From positions 1 to 50,768 of the forward strand of contig QOZR01000020.1 in NCBI GenBank assembly GCA_003576685.1: a DNA stretch of 50,768 bases. The letters run 5' to 3'. A program made the translations under genes and the position numbers. This DNA comes from Virgifigura deserti (GTDB taxonomy: Bacteria; Pseudomonadota; Alphaproteobacteria; Dongiales; Dongiaceae). Positions 39,069 to 47,079 of the stretch are shown here, one piece after another. How positions within the stretch are numbered: position 1 is the first letter of the stretch; every line of letters starts with the position of its first letter. Under the pieces are notes generated by a model, which worked only from the letters and a program-made list of their open reading frames with translations, was not told the DNA's origin and ran no database searches.

Positions 39069-40646
39069 GTGACAGCACATCTTTGGCGAGGGATGCGGGC
39101 GGCCGTCGATGCGGCGATCGCGGCCGACATCGCAAGGCGGGCCGGCTGTATTGCCCTGTTGGCGACCTTGACCCTCGGCGGGGGCTCCCCGGCGCCGGCG
39201 CAGACCGCGGCCGGGCCGGAGAGCTTCGCTGACCTTGTCGAGGCGAAGCTTCCTGCCGTGGTCAATGTCGCCGCGACCCAGAGCTCGGATGTGGCGGAAG
39301 GGGAGTCGGGAATGCCGCAGCTTCCACCGGGATCGCCATTCGAGGAGTTCTTCCGGGAGTTCTTCGGCGATCGGTTCGGCCAAGGTCAACGGCCAGGACC
39401 GGGACCAGGACCGGGACCAGGACCGGCGCCAGGACCAGGGCCCATGCCGCCATTCGGCGATCTGACGGCGGTGGGCTCCGGCTTCATCATCGACCCCGAA
39501 GGCTACATCGTGACGAACAACCATGTGGTCGCTGGCGCGGAGAGCGTGGTGGTCACCCTGCAGGACGAGACTGAGTTGGCGGCCGAGGTCGTCGGCCGCG
39601 ACCCGCGGACCGATTTGGCGCTCCTGAAGGTCGAAGCCGAGGAGTCGCTGCCGGCGGTCGAATGGGGCGATTCGGACGCCATTCAGGTGGGTGACTGGGT
39701 CATGGCCGTCGGCAATCCCTTCGGCCTCGGCGGCACCGTCACCACCGGAATCATCTCGGCGCGCGCGCGGGACATCAATGCGGGCCCCTATGACGACTTC
39801 CTGCAGACCGACGCGTCGATCAACCAAGGCAACTCGGGCGGGCCGCTGTTCAGCATGGACGGCCGGGTGGTCGGCGTGAATACCGTGATCTTCTCGCCCT
39901 CGGGCGGCAATGTCGGGATCGGCTTCGCGGTGCCGTCCGCCATGGCCCAGCAGGTGATCGAGGAGTTGCGAGAGACCGGGACCGTTCGCCGCGGCTGGCT
40001 GGGGGTGCAGATTCAGCCCGTGACCGAGGACATTGCCGAAGCGATCGGACTCCAGGAGGAGCGCGGCGCCCTTGTGACGGATGTGCTCGAAGACAGCCCG
40101 GCATCGAAAGCCGGCTTCGAAGCGGGCGATGTGATCCTGACCTTCAACAATCAGGAAGTCGAGGATCCCCGCGAACTGCAACGGATCGTCGCTGAGACGC
40201 CGGTCGACGCGACCGTCGATATCGAAGTCTGGCGCAATGGCGAGCGGCAGACGCTGGACACGCAGATAGCCTTGCTGGAGGAGCAGGAGCAGCAGTTCGC
40301 GGCGACCGAAAGCGACCAGCCGAGCGAGCCCGAAGCCAAAACCGGCGCACTCGGGCTGTCGCTCGCCGAGCTCTCGCCGGAGCTGCGAGAGGAATTCGGC
40401 ATCGCGCAGGAGACGAGGGGCGTTCTCGTGCTTGATGTCGACCGCAACAGCCCTGCTGCCGAGGAGAATATAGCCCCCGGTGATGTCATTACCAAAGTCG
40501 GCCGACGGGAGGTTTCGGAACCCAATGAGGTTGTCGCGGCAATCGAGGAGGCACGGCAGGCCCGGCAGGGATCCGTCCTTCTCCTTCGCGAACGCGATGG
40601 CAACCCGGCATTCGTCGCATTACCGACCGAGCCGGAGCGGGGCTGA
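39069..40646 (+). CDS. DegP/HtrA-family periplasmic serine endoprotease
   Basis: A 525-residue Do-like protease. Start is GTG with GAGGAGG upstream. Signal peptide covers ~1-45 (ending APAQ). The triad is His152 (TNNHVV), Asp182 (TDLALLKVE) and Ser256 (QGNSGGPL; Gln replaces the usual Pro two residues before Gly). Two PDZ domains follow (~285-375 and ~430-515). A Gly-Pro repeat (~110-126) sits in the LA-loop region before the catalytic domain. Precedes a DegS-like gene by 31 bp, so the two are probably one operon. Confidence 0.93.
   Translation: MTAHLWRGMRAAVDAAIAADIARRAGCIALLATLTLGGGSPAPAQTAAGPESFADLVEAKLPAVVNVAATQSSDVAEGESGMPQLPPGSPFEEFFREFFGDRFGQGQRPGPGPGPGPGPAPGPGPMPPFGDLTAVGSGFIIDPEGYIVTNNHVVAGAESVVVTLQDETELAAEVVGRDPRTDLALLKVEAEESLPAVEWGDSDAIQVGDWVMAVGNPFGLGGTVTTGIISARARDINAGPYDDFLQTDASINQGNSGGPLFSMDGRVVGVNTVIFSPSGGNVGIGFAVPSAMAQQVIEELRETGTVRRGWLGVQIQPVTEDIAEAIGLQEERGALVTDVLEDSPASKAGFEAGDVILTFNNQEVEDPRELQRIVAETPVDATVDIEVWRNGERQTLDTQIALLEEQEQQFAATESDQPSEPEAKTGALGLSLAELSPELREEFGIAQETRGVLVLDVDRNSPAAEENIAPGDVITKVGRREVSEPNEVVAAIEEARQARQGSVLLLRERDGNPAFVALPTEPERG
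39393..39440. repeat. 12-bp tandem repeat inside the degP gene
   Basis: A unit like CCAGGACCGGGA is repeated about four times with small changes and codes for a Pro-Gly run (~residues 109-126) in the loop before the protease domain. Such short tandem repeats can change copy number by slippage; every change by 6 or 12 bases keeps frame. Confidence 0.75.
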
Positions 40647-40677
40647 CGACGGGTATCGTTCGTAGAAGAGGATCTGG

Positions 40678-41763
40678 ATGAGTCGGTTAGAGCGGGTGGT
40701 CCTCGTCTGGATCGCTCTGTTGGCGACGGTCTGGGTCGGCTACGACACTCTGCGTACCCAATGGTTGACTGCGGACGAGCCGCGTCCGATCAGCCCGCGT
40801 GCCACATTGTCGGAAATGGAGGAGACGGCGACGGAGATCTTTCAGCGGATATCGCCGTCCGTCGCCTATATCGTGACCCAGACCGCCGGCGGCCTCTTCC
40901 TGCCGCCCAGTACCGAGGCTCTCGGGGCCGGTTCCGGGTTTATCTGGGATGCGGCGGGCCACATCGTCACCAATCATCATGTCATTGCCGGCGCCGATCA
41001 GGTCGGCGTTCGGCTTGGCGGCGAAGAACTGTTGCGGGCGGAGGTGGTCGGGTCGACGGCCGACTACGATCTGGCGGTCCTGAGGCTGGTCGACAATCAC
41101 CAGTCCCTGCAACCGATTCCGATCGGCAGTTCGGCCGACCTCCGGGTGGGGCAGACGACCTTCGCGATCGGTTCGCCCTACGGTCTCAGCCGCACACTGA
41201 CGACAGGCGTGATCAGTGCGCTCGATCGGCGCCTGCCGGCCGGCGTGAACCGAGAGATCCGCGGCGTCATCCAAACCGACGCGGCGATCAATCCGGGCAA
41301 TTCCGGTGGCCCCCTGCTCGATTCGGCGGGGCGGCTCATCGGCGTCAATACGGCGATCCTCTCCCAATCGGGTGCGTTCGCCGGGATCGGCTTTGCCGTG
41401 CCCGTCGACATCGTCAACCGGATCGTGCCGCAGATCATCAGGGACGGCTATGTTCCGCGGCCGGGTATCGGCATCACGACGCTGCCCGAAGAGCTTGCCG
41501 CACAGGTCGACGTGCAAGGCGTCGTAGTCGCCGGCGTGAGTTCGGGATCACCGGCACAGGAGGCCGGGCTGCAGGGGATCGACCAGGCCACCGGACAACT
41601 CGGTGACGTCATCACCCACATCAACGGCAAGCGCGTCCTGACCGTGCCCGATCTCGTCGCAGAGCTGACCGACATCGGCGTCGGAAACGAGGCGAGGCTC
41701 ACCGTCCGGCGCGACGGGGAATCGCGCGAAGTGACGCTGACGGTTATGGACATCAGCGCCTAA
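40678..41763 (+). CDS. Membrane-anchored HtrA protease (DegS/HhoB-like)
   Basis: A 361-residue protease with one N-terminal membrane helix (~7-22), no cleaved signal, a catalytic domain with His101 (TNHHVI), Asp131 (DYDLAVLRL) and Ser209 (NPGNSGGPL), and one PDZ domain (~255-350). The size and single PDZ resemble DegS, which cleaves an anti-sigma factor in E. coli; here the substrate is unknown. AGAGGATC precedes ATG. It follows degP by 31 bp. Confidence 0.9.
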   Translation: MSRLERVVLVWIALLATVWVGYDTLRTQWLTADEPRPISPRATLSEMEETATEIFQRISPSVAYIVTQTAGGLFLPPSTEALGAGSGFIWDAAGHIVTNHHVIAGADQVGVRLGGEELLRAEVVGSTADYDLAVLRLVDNHQSLQPIPIGSSADLRVGQTTFAIGSPYGLSRTLTTGVISALDRRLPAGVNREIRGVIQTDAAINPGNSGGPLLDSAGRLIGVNTAILSQSGAFAGIGFAVPVDIVNRIVPQIIRDGYVPRPGIGITTLPEELAAQVDVQGVVVAGVSSGSPAQEAGLQGIDQATGQLGDVITHINGKRVLTVPDLVAELTDIGVGNEARLTVRRDGESREVTLTVMDISA

Positions 41764-41794
41764 CTCAGGGGCGGTTGGATGTTGCCGGCGCCGT

Positions 41795-41889
41795 GCGTCC
41801 TTCGAGACGCCCGTTTCGCAGGTTCCTCAGGATGAGGAACGCTGTGTCAAACCCAATCGTCCTCATGCCGAGCTTGTCGAAGCATGAGC
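41795..41889. repeat. Dispersed intergenic repeat, composite (copy 2)
   Basis: Two typical alphaproteobacterial repeat pieces in the 233-bp gap: GCGTCCTTCGAGACGC...CCTCAGGATGAGG (41795-41837) and CCTCATGCCGAGCTTGTCGA... (41861-41889) with inverted TCATGC/GCATGA. The second piece matches 19406-19434 at 23 of 29 bases. The rest of the gap shows no gene. Confidence 0.65.
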
Positions 41890-41996
41890 TTCCTCACCCT
41901 GAGTTCGCCGAATGCGATAGTCCTGCGGGGAGTAGCGCATATTGCGCTGCGGTGGCGAATGGCCGAGACTGCCGACACCTACGCTGGAGATTGTGA

Positions 41997-42599
41997 ATGG
42001 CCTCGCCGATCGATTTCTATTTCGACTTTTCTTCGCCTTATGGCTATCTCGCCTCGACGCGGATCGAGGATATCGCGGAGCGGCATGGGCGGACAGTCCA
42101 GTGGCGACCTTTCCTGCTCGGCGCCGCGTTCAAGACCACGGGACAGAGCCCGCTCACGGAGCAGCCGCTGCGCGGTGCCTACCACCGCCGCGATTTCGCC
42201 CGGTCGGCCCGGCTGTTGGGTGTGCCGTTCCGGTTGCCGGATCCGTTCCCCTTTGCGGCCGTAGCACCGTCGCGTGCCTTCTATTGGCTGGCGGACCGCG
42301 ATCCGGATACGGCAAAGGCCTTGGCGCATGCGGTGTTCGAGGCGGCTTTCGTAAAAGGCCGGGCCGTCACTTCGGCTGAATTCGTGGCCGAGCTCGGTGC
42401 TTCCATCGGTATCGAGCGGGCGGCGTTGCATGTGGCGCTCGATGATCCGGCGGTGAAGGCACGACTCCGATCCGAAACCGATGCCGCACTGGCTTCAGGA
42501 GCCTTCGGGTCGCCTTTCATCTTCGTCGACGGCGAGCCGTTCTGGGGTAGCGACCGCCTCGACCAGGTCGATCGCTGGCTCGCGACCGGTGGCTGGTAA
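41997..42599 (+). CDS. 2-hydroxychromene-2-carboxylate isomerase-like (DsbA/kappa-GST fold)
   Basis: A 200-residue thioredoxin-fold protein. PIDFYFDFSSPYGYLAS holds the Ser (12/13) that replaces the DsbA cysteine and is used in glutathione-dependent isomerisation; FGSPFIFVDGEPFWGSDR is the cis-Pro region. It would act on hydroxychromene carboxylates in aromatic degradation, but no aromatic pathway genes are nearby, so the substrate may differ. GGAGA precedes ATG. Confidence 0.85.
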   Translation: MASPIDFYFDFSSPYGYLASTRIEDIAERHGRTVQWRPFLLGAAFKTTGQSPLTEQPLRGAYHRRDFARSARLLGVPFRLPDPFPFAAVAPSRAFYWLADRDPDTAKALAHAVFEAAFVKGRAVTSAEFVAELGASIGIERAALHVALDDPAVKARLRSETDAALASGAFGSPFIFVDGEPFWGSDRLDQVDRWLATGGW

Positions 42600-42613
42600 A
42601 CTCCCCAGGAGCG

Positions 42614-43417
42614 CTATCCGTTATCCCGGAACCCGGGATAAAGCATCATTCCGCCGTCGATATAGAGCGTGGTTCCGGTGATGTAATCCGCTTCGTCCGA
42701 GGCGAGCCAGACGGCGGCCTTGGCGACGTCCTCGACCTCGCCGACCCGACCGTAGGGAATGAGCTTGAGGAGTTTCTGCTCCGCCTTCGAGGTCGACCAA
42801 GCGGCCCTGTTAATCGCCGTCCTGATGGCACCCGGCGCGATGGCGTTGACCCGAATCCGGTGGTGCGCCACCTCCTGCGCCAGACTCTTCATCATCATCT
42901 GAATGCCGCCTTTCGAGGCCGCGTAATTGATGTGCCCGGCCCAGGGAATCACATCATGGACGGAGCTGATGCAGATGATCTTGCCGGTCGCCCGCGAGAC
43001 CTCCGGCACCGATCCGCGCCGCAGGAACTCGGCAACCGCCCGCTTGGCGCAGAGGAACTGGCCACCCAGATTCACCTCCAGGACCTTCCGCCAGTCGGCC
43101 AGGCTCATCTCGGCGAGCGGGGCATCCTTCTGAATCCCGGCGTTGGCGACGAGGATATCCAGGGTGCCGAAATTCGCGATGGACTGGCCGAACAGGCGCT
43201 CGACCTCCTCTTCCTTCGAGACGTCGGCCTTGAGCGCGATTGCCTCGCCGCCGGCCGTACGAATCGTCTCGGCGAGTTCCTCCGCCTCGTCCCGCTCGGA
43301 GTGATAGTTGATCGCCACCGCCGCTCCGGCATCCGCCATGGCCCGTGCAATCCCGTATCCTATGCCGGAGCTGGCACCGGTCACGAGGGCCTTCTGCCCG
43401 ACCAGAAGCTCTCCCAT
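42614..43417 (-). CDS. SDR oxidoreductase, glucose 1-dehydrogenase-like
   Basis: A 267-residue SDR: VTGASSGIG at 12-20, NAG at 92-94, Ser151/152, Tyr165 and Lys169 (YAASK). The INYHSERDEAEEL segment after the second strand and GTTLYIDGGMMLYPGF at the end resemble glucose/ribitol dehydrogenase relatives. ATG 43417 has GAAGAGGA upstream. A candidate EcfG promoter lies 80 bp before the gene. It is convergent with the isomerase gene (14-bp gap). Confidence 0.87.
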   Translation of the reverse strand: MGELLVGQKALVTGASSGIGYGIARAMADAGAAVAINYHSERDEAEELAETIRTAGGEAIALKADVSKEEEVERLFGQSIANFGTLDILVANAGIQKDAPLAEMSLADWRKVLEVNLGGQFLCAKRAVAEFLRRGSVPEVSRATGKIICISSVHDVIPWAGHINYAASKGGIQMMMKSLAQEVAHHRIRVNAIAPGAIRTAINRAAWSTSKAEQKLLKLIPYGRVGEVEDVAKAAVWLASDEADYITGTTLYIDGGMMLYPGFRDNG

Positions 43418-43497
43418 CGAATTCCTCTTCTGTCGTCCGGTTGCTCGGAGGTTGATCAGCGAGGGGCCTCGCGCATCGGCGACAGACCTACTACGAT

Positions 43498-43523
43498 AAC
43501 TCGGCACCCCGCAGGTCTGTTCC
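43498..43523 (-). promoter_or_regulatory. Candidate EcfG-type promoter for the SDR gene
   Basis: On the minus strand GGAAC (43523-43519) is followed after 17 bases by AGTT (43501-43498), fitting GGAAC-N17-nGTT of alphaproteobacterial sigma-EcfG promoters. It would start transcription about 70 bases before ATG 43417. SDR genes are frequent members of the general stress regulon. Only the motif is seen. Confidence 0.45.
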
Positions 43524-43552
43524 CAAGGCCGATGCTCCGGGAGTCAGGCCGC

Positions 43553-44509
43553 TTAACCCTCGTTCAGCACCGCCGCATAGAGCGGCCTATCGATGTTTCC
43601 GCCCGATAGCACAAGGCCGACACGCTTGCCCGCCATCGTGTCGCGTTCCTTGAGCAGCGCAGCGAGCGGCGCCGCACCGGCGCCTTCGGCCAGATTGTGC
43701 GTGTCGGTGAAGTAGGCGCGCATCGCCGCCTTGATCTCGCCCTCGCTCACCGTGACGATGCGTTCGGCGCCGCGAAGGATCGCGTCCAGCGCTTCCGGAA
43801 CGGGCACGCGGCAGGCCATGCCGTCCGCGATCGTGTCGGCGGCGTTCGTCGAGACCGGTGTCCCACGCTCGAAGGAGAGTGCATAGGCGGCGGCGTTCTC
43901 GGCGGCGACGCCGACGATCTTGGTCTTGCTGCCAAGTGCGTCGCGGGCCGCGATAGTCGCGCAGATCCCCGATCCCAGCCCAATCGGGACATAGACCGTG
44001 TCCAGATCCGGCGCGTCGCCCAGGAATTCCAGGCCATAGCTTGCGACGCCGCGAACCAGCCAGGGGTGGAACGAGCGGAGCGGGTGCAGGCGACGCTCCT
44101 CGGCAAGCGCCATCGCATATTCATACGCGGCCTGGAAGTCATGCCCATGCTCGATCAGCTCGACGCCCAGCGCCCGCATGGCCCGGTTCTTCTCGACGCT
44201 GTTGCCGTGCGGCACGACGATGACCGCCGGAACGCCCGCGCGCCGCGCCGCGAAGCCGACGCTCTGCCCGTGATTGCCGCGCGTCGCGGTGATCACGCTA
44301 GCAATGTCCGGCTCCCGGCGCGCCAGCTCGGCCATGTAGGTCAGACCGCCGCGGATCTTGAAGGCGCCGATCGGCGTGTGGTTCTCATGCTTGACCCAGA
44401 CTTCGGCTCCGGCCCGCTCGCTGAGCAGCGGCCAGCAGATCTGCGGGGTCGGCGGCATCACCGCGTGCACGATTTCCGCGGCTGCTTCGAGATCGGACAG
44501 GTTGGACAT
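43553..44509 (-). CDS. Threonine dehydratase-like PLP enzyme
   Basis: A 318-residue fold-type II PLP enzyme. Lys51 in GAFKIRGG binds PLP, TRGNHGQSVGFAA is the phosphate-cradling Asn loop, GLGSGICA the glycine loop and SGGNID the C-terminal site. No ACT regulatory domain is present, so it resembles catabolic TdcB-type threonine/serine ammonia-lyases. ATG 44509 has GGGGAAGG upstream. Divergent from the MCC operon; exact substrate (Thr, Ser, hydroxyaspartate) is uncertain. Confidence 0.86.
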   Translation of the reverse strand: MSNLSDLEAAAEIVHAVMPPTPQICWPLLSERAGAEVWVKHENHTPIGAFKIRGGLTYMAELARREPDIASVITATRGNHGQSVGFAARRAGVPAVIVVPHGNSVEKNRAMRALGVELIEHGHDFQAAYEYAMALAEERRLHPLRSFHPWLVRGVASYGLEFLGDAPDLDTVYVPIGLGSGICATIAARDALGSKTKIVGVAAENAAAYALSFERGTPVSTNAADTIADGMACRVPVPEALDAILRGAERIVTVSEGEIKAAMRAYFTDTHNLAEGAGAAPLAALLKERDTMAGKRVGLVLSGGNIDRPLYAAVLNEG

Positions 44510-44667
44510 GTCACCTTCCCCATGGCGTGGATTGGGCTGGATGTGATGAATGCATTCTCGGCAAGCTCCGCCGCGGCACAAGATCGAAGATGTCGCCATA
44601 CAATCGACGGCAATGCTACGATCGATGGTGGAACTGGAGATGGGTGCTGCTTGGGGGCGAAGGCGGA

Positions 44668-46275
44668 ATGGGTGTTTTGCAGACGACCGTCGATCGGCAT
44701 GGCGAGGAATTCCGTCGGAATGCGGCGGCGATGTCGAGCCTCGTGGCGGACCTGAAGGAGTCGGTCGCGACGATTCGCGAAGGCGGCGGCGCGGCCGCGC
44801 GCGAGCGGCATTTGGCGCGCGGCAAGCTGCTGCCCCGCGAGCGCGTGCGCCTGCTTCTCGACGGCGGATCGCCCTTCCTCGAGCTGTCCCAGCTCGCGGC
44901 GTTCGGACTTTATGGCGGCGAGGTGCCGGCGGCCGGTATCATTACCGGCATCGGCCAGGTGAGCGGCCGGGAATGCATGATCGTCGCGAACGATGCGACC
45001 GTGAAGGGCGGCACCTATTTTCCGATCACCGTGAAGAAGCATCTGCGGGCACAGGAGATCGCCGAGCAGAACCGTCTGCCCTGCATCTATCTGGTCGATT
45101 CGGGCGGTGCCAACCTGCCGAACCAGGACGAGGTCTTTCCCGACCGCGACCATTTCGGCCGTATCTTCTTCAATCAGGCGCGGATGTCGGGGAAGGGAAT
45201 TCCACAGATCGCCGCAGTGATGGGTTCCTGCACGGCGGGCGGCGCCTATGTCCCGGCGATGTCGGATGAGAGCATCATCGTCGCCAATCAGGGCACGATC
45301 TTCCTCGGCGGGCCGCCGCTGGTGAAGGCGGCGACGGGCGAGGTGGTGAGCGCCGAAGAGCTCGGCGGAGCGGAAGTTCACAGCCGCACCTCCGGCGTGG
45401 CGGACCATTATGCGCATGACGATGCGCATGCGCTGGCGATCGTCCGGCGCATCGTCGCCAATTTGAACATCGTGAAGCAGCCCGCGCTCGACCTTCAGCC
45501 GTCGCGTGACCCTGGCTACGATCCGGCGGAAATTTATGGGATCGTTCCAGCCGATCCGCGCAAACCTTACGATGTTCGCGAGGTGATCGCGCGGATCGTC
45601 GACGGCAGCGAGTTCGACGAGTTCAAGCGGCTTTATGGCGCCACGCTCGTCTGCGGCTTCGCCCGAGTCTTCGGATATCCCGTCGGCATCGTCGCGAACA
45701 ACGGAATCCTGTTTTCCGAGTCGGCGCTCAAGGGCGCGCATTTCATCGAGCTCTGCGCGCAGCGCGGCATTCCTCTGGTCTTTCTGCAGAATATCACCGG
45801 CTTCATGGTCGGACGGAAATACGAGGCTGGGGGCATCGCGAAGGACGGGGCGAAGATGGTCACGGCCGTCGCCTGCGCGGCCGTTCCGAAGCTCACGCTG
45901 CTGATCGGCGGCAGCTTCGGGGCGGGCAATTACGGCATGTGCGGCCGCGCCTTCTCACCTCGTTTTCTATGGATGTGGCCGAATGCGCGGATCTCGGTGA
46001 TGGGCGGCGAGCAGGCGGCAAACGTCCTCGCGCAGGTGAAGCGGGACAATTTGGAGGCTCGCGGCGAGGCTTGGTCCGCAGAGGCCGAGGAAGCCTTCAA
46101 GGCGCCGATTCGCGAACAATATGAGAAGCAGGGCCATCCTTACTATGCCAGCGCCCGGCTGTGGGACGACGGCGTCATCGATCCCGCGGAGAGCCGCATG
46201 GTCCTCGGCCTGGGCCTCTCCGCCGCGCTGAACGCGCCGATCGAGAAGACAGCGTTCGGCCTGTTCCGGATGTAG
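44668..46275 (+). CDS. mccB: 3-methylcrotonyl-CoA carboxylase beta subunit
   Basis: The carboxyltransferase subunit (535 aa, normal for MCC) forms 3-methylglutaconyl-CoA. DSGGANLPNQDEVFPDRDHFG, MGSCTAGGAYVPAMSDE, FLQNITGFMVGRKYEAGG-type and SFGAGNYGMCGRAFSPRF segments are typical of MCC and differ from the PCC beta subunit at 19.5 kb. ATG 44668 with AAGGCGGA is chosen. First gene of a four-gene leucine degradation operon. Confidence 0.93.
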   Translation: MGVLQTTVDRHGEEFRRNAAAMSSLVADLKESVATIREGGGAAARERHLARGKLLPRERVRLLLDGGSPFLELSQLAAFGLYGGEVPAAGIITGIGQVSGRECMIVANDATVKGGTYFPITVKKHLRAQEIAEQNRLPCIYLVDSGGANLPNQDEVFPDRDHFGRIFFNQARMSGKGIPQIAAVMGSCTAGGAYVPAMSDESIIVANQGTIFLGGPPLVKAATGEVVSAEELGGAEVHSRTSGVADHYAHDDAHALAIVRRIVANLNIVKQPALDLQPSRDPGYDPAEIYGIVPADPRKPYDVREVIARIVDGSEFDEFKRLYGATLVCGFARVFGYPVGIVANNGILFSESALKGAHFIELCAQRGIPLVFLQNITGFMVGRKYEAGGIAKDGAKMVTAVACAAVPKLTLLIGGSFGAGNYGMCGRAFSPRFLWMWPNARISVMGGEQAANVLAQVKRDNLEARGEAWSAEAEEAFKAPIREQYEKQGHPYYASARLWDDGVIDPAESRMVLGLGLSAALNAPIEKTAFGLFRM

Positions 46276-46280
46276 CGGCT

Positions 46281-47075
46281 ATGGCAGAACCGATGCTCCT
46301 ACGGGACAGGGCGGCCAACGGTGTTGCGACGCTGCGACTGAACCGGCCGGAGGTTCACAACGCCTTCAACGGTGCGCTGATCGCCGAACTGACGGAGGCG
46401 CTGCGGGAACTCGATGCCGATGCCGCGGTCCGCGCGGTCGTGCTCGCCGCGAACGGGCCGAGCTTTTCGGCCGGCGCCGACCTGCAGTGGATGCGGCGCA
46501 TGGCCGGCTATTCGACCCTTGAGAACGAGGCCGATGCCCGTGCGCTCGCCGACCTCATGCGGACGCTGGACCGGCTGGCCAAGCCGACGGTGGCGGTGGT
46601 GCAGGGGGCGGCTTTCGGCGGTGGCGTCGGCCTCGTTGCCTGCTGCGACATCGCGCTCGCCGCCGATCATGCGACCTTCGCCCTCTCCGAGGTCCGGCTG
46701 GGACTCATTCCGGCGGTGATCTCACCCTATGTGATGGGGGCGATTGGCGCGCGCGCAGCGCGGCGCTACTTTCTGACCGGGGAGCGCTTCGACGCGGCCG
46801 AGGCGCGGCGGCTCGGACTCGTGCAGGAGGTCGTGCCCGCGGTCGATCTGCCGCAGACATTGGGCCGGATCCTGACGATGCTGGCCCAGGGCGGGCCGGT
46901 CGCGCAGGCGGCGGCGAAGCGGCTCATTGCCGATCTGGCAGGCCGGCCGCTCGATGACGGCTTGGTCGAGGACACGGCAAAACGCATCGCCCGCATCCGT
47001 GCCGGCGAGGAAGGTCGGGACGGGGTCTCGGCCTTTCTCGAGAAGCGCAAACCGGGCTGGATCCCGCGGGAGTAG
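46281..47075 (+). CDS. Enoyl-CoA hydratase, probably 3-methylglutaconyl-CoA hydratase
   Basis: A 264-residue crotonase-fold enzyme. NRPEVHNAFN and SFSAGADLQWMRRM form the CoA site, VQGAAFGGGVGLVACCDIALA the oxyanion-hole and active region, and LSEVRLGLIPAVISPYV follows. Between MCC beta and alpha genes its likely reaction is hydration of 3-methylglutaconyl-CoA to HMG-CoA (LiuC/AuaH role). Start ATG 46281, 5 bp after mccB. Confidence 0.88.
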   Translation: MAEPMLLRDRAANGVATLRLNRPEVHNAFNGALIAELTEALRELDADAAVRAVVLAANGPSFSAGADLQWMRRMAGYSTLENEADARALADLMRTLDRLAKPTVAVVQGAAFGGGVGLVACCDIALAADHATFALSEVRLGLIPAVISPYVMGAIGARAARRYFLTGERFDAAEARRLGLVQEVVPAVDLPQTLGRILTMLAQGGPVAQAAAKRLIADLAGRPLDDGLVEDTAKRIARIRAGEEGRDGVSAFLEKRKPGWIPRE

Positions 47076-47079
47076 GGCC

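Noticed and set aside
39393..39440. CRISPR-like array
   Set aside because: The repeat is a 12-bp tandem inside a protease gene with no spacers and no cas genes.
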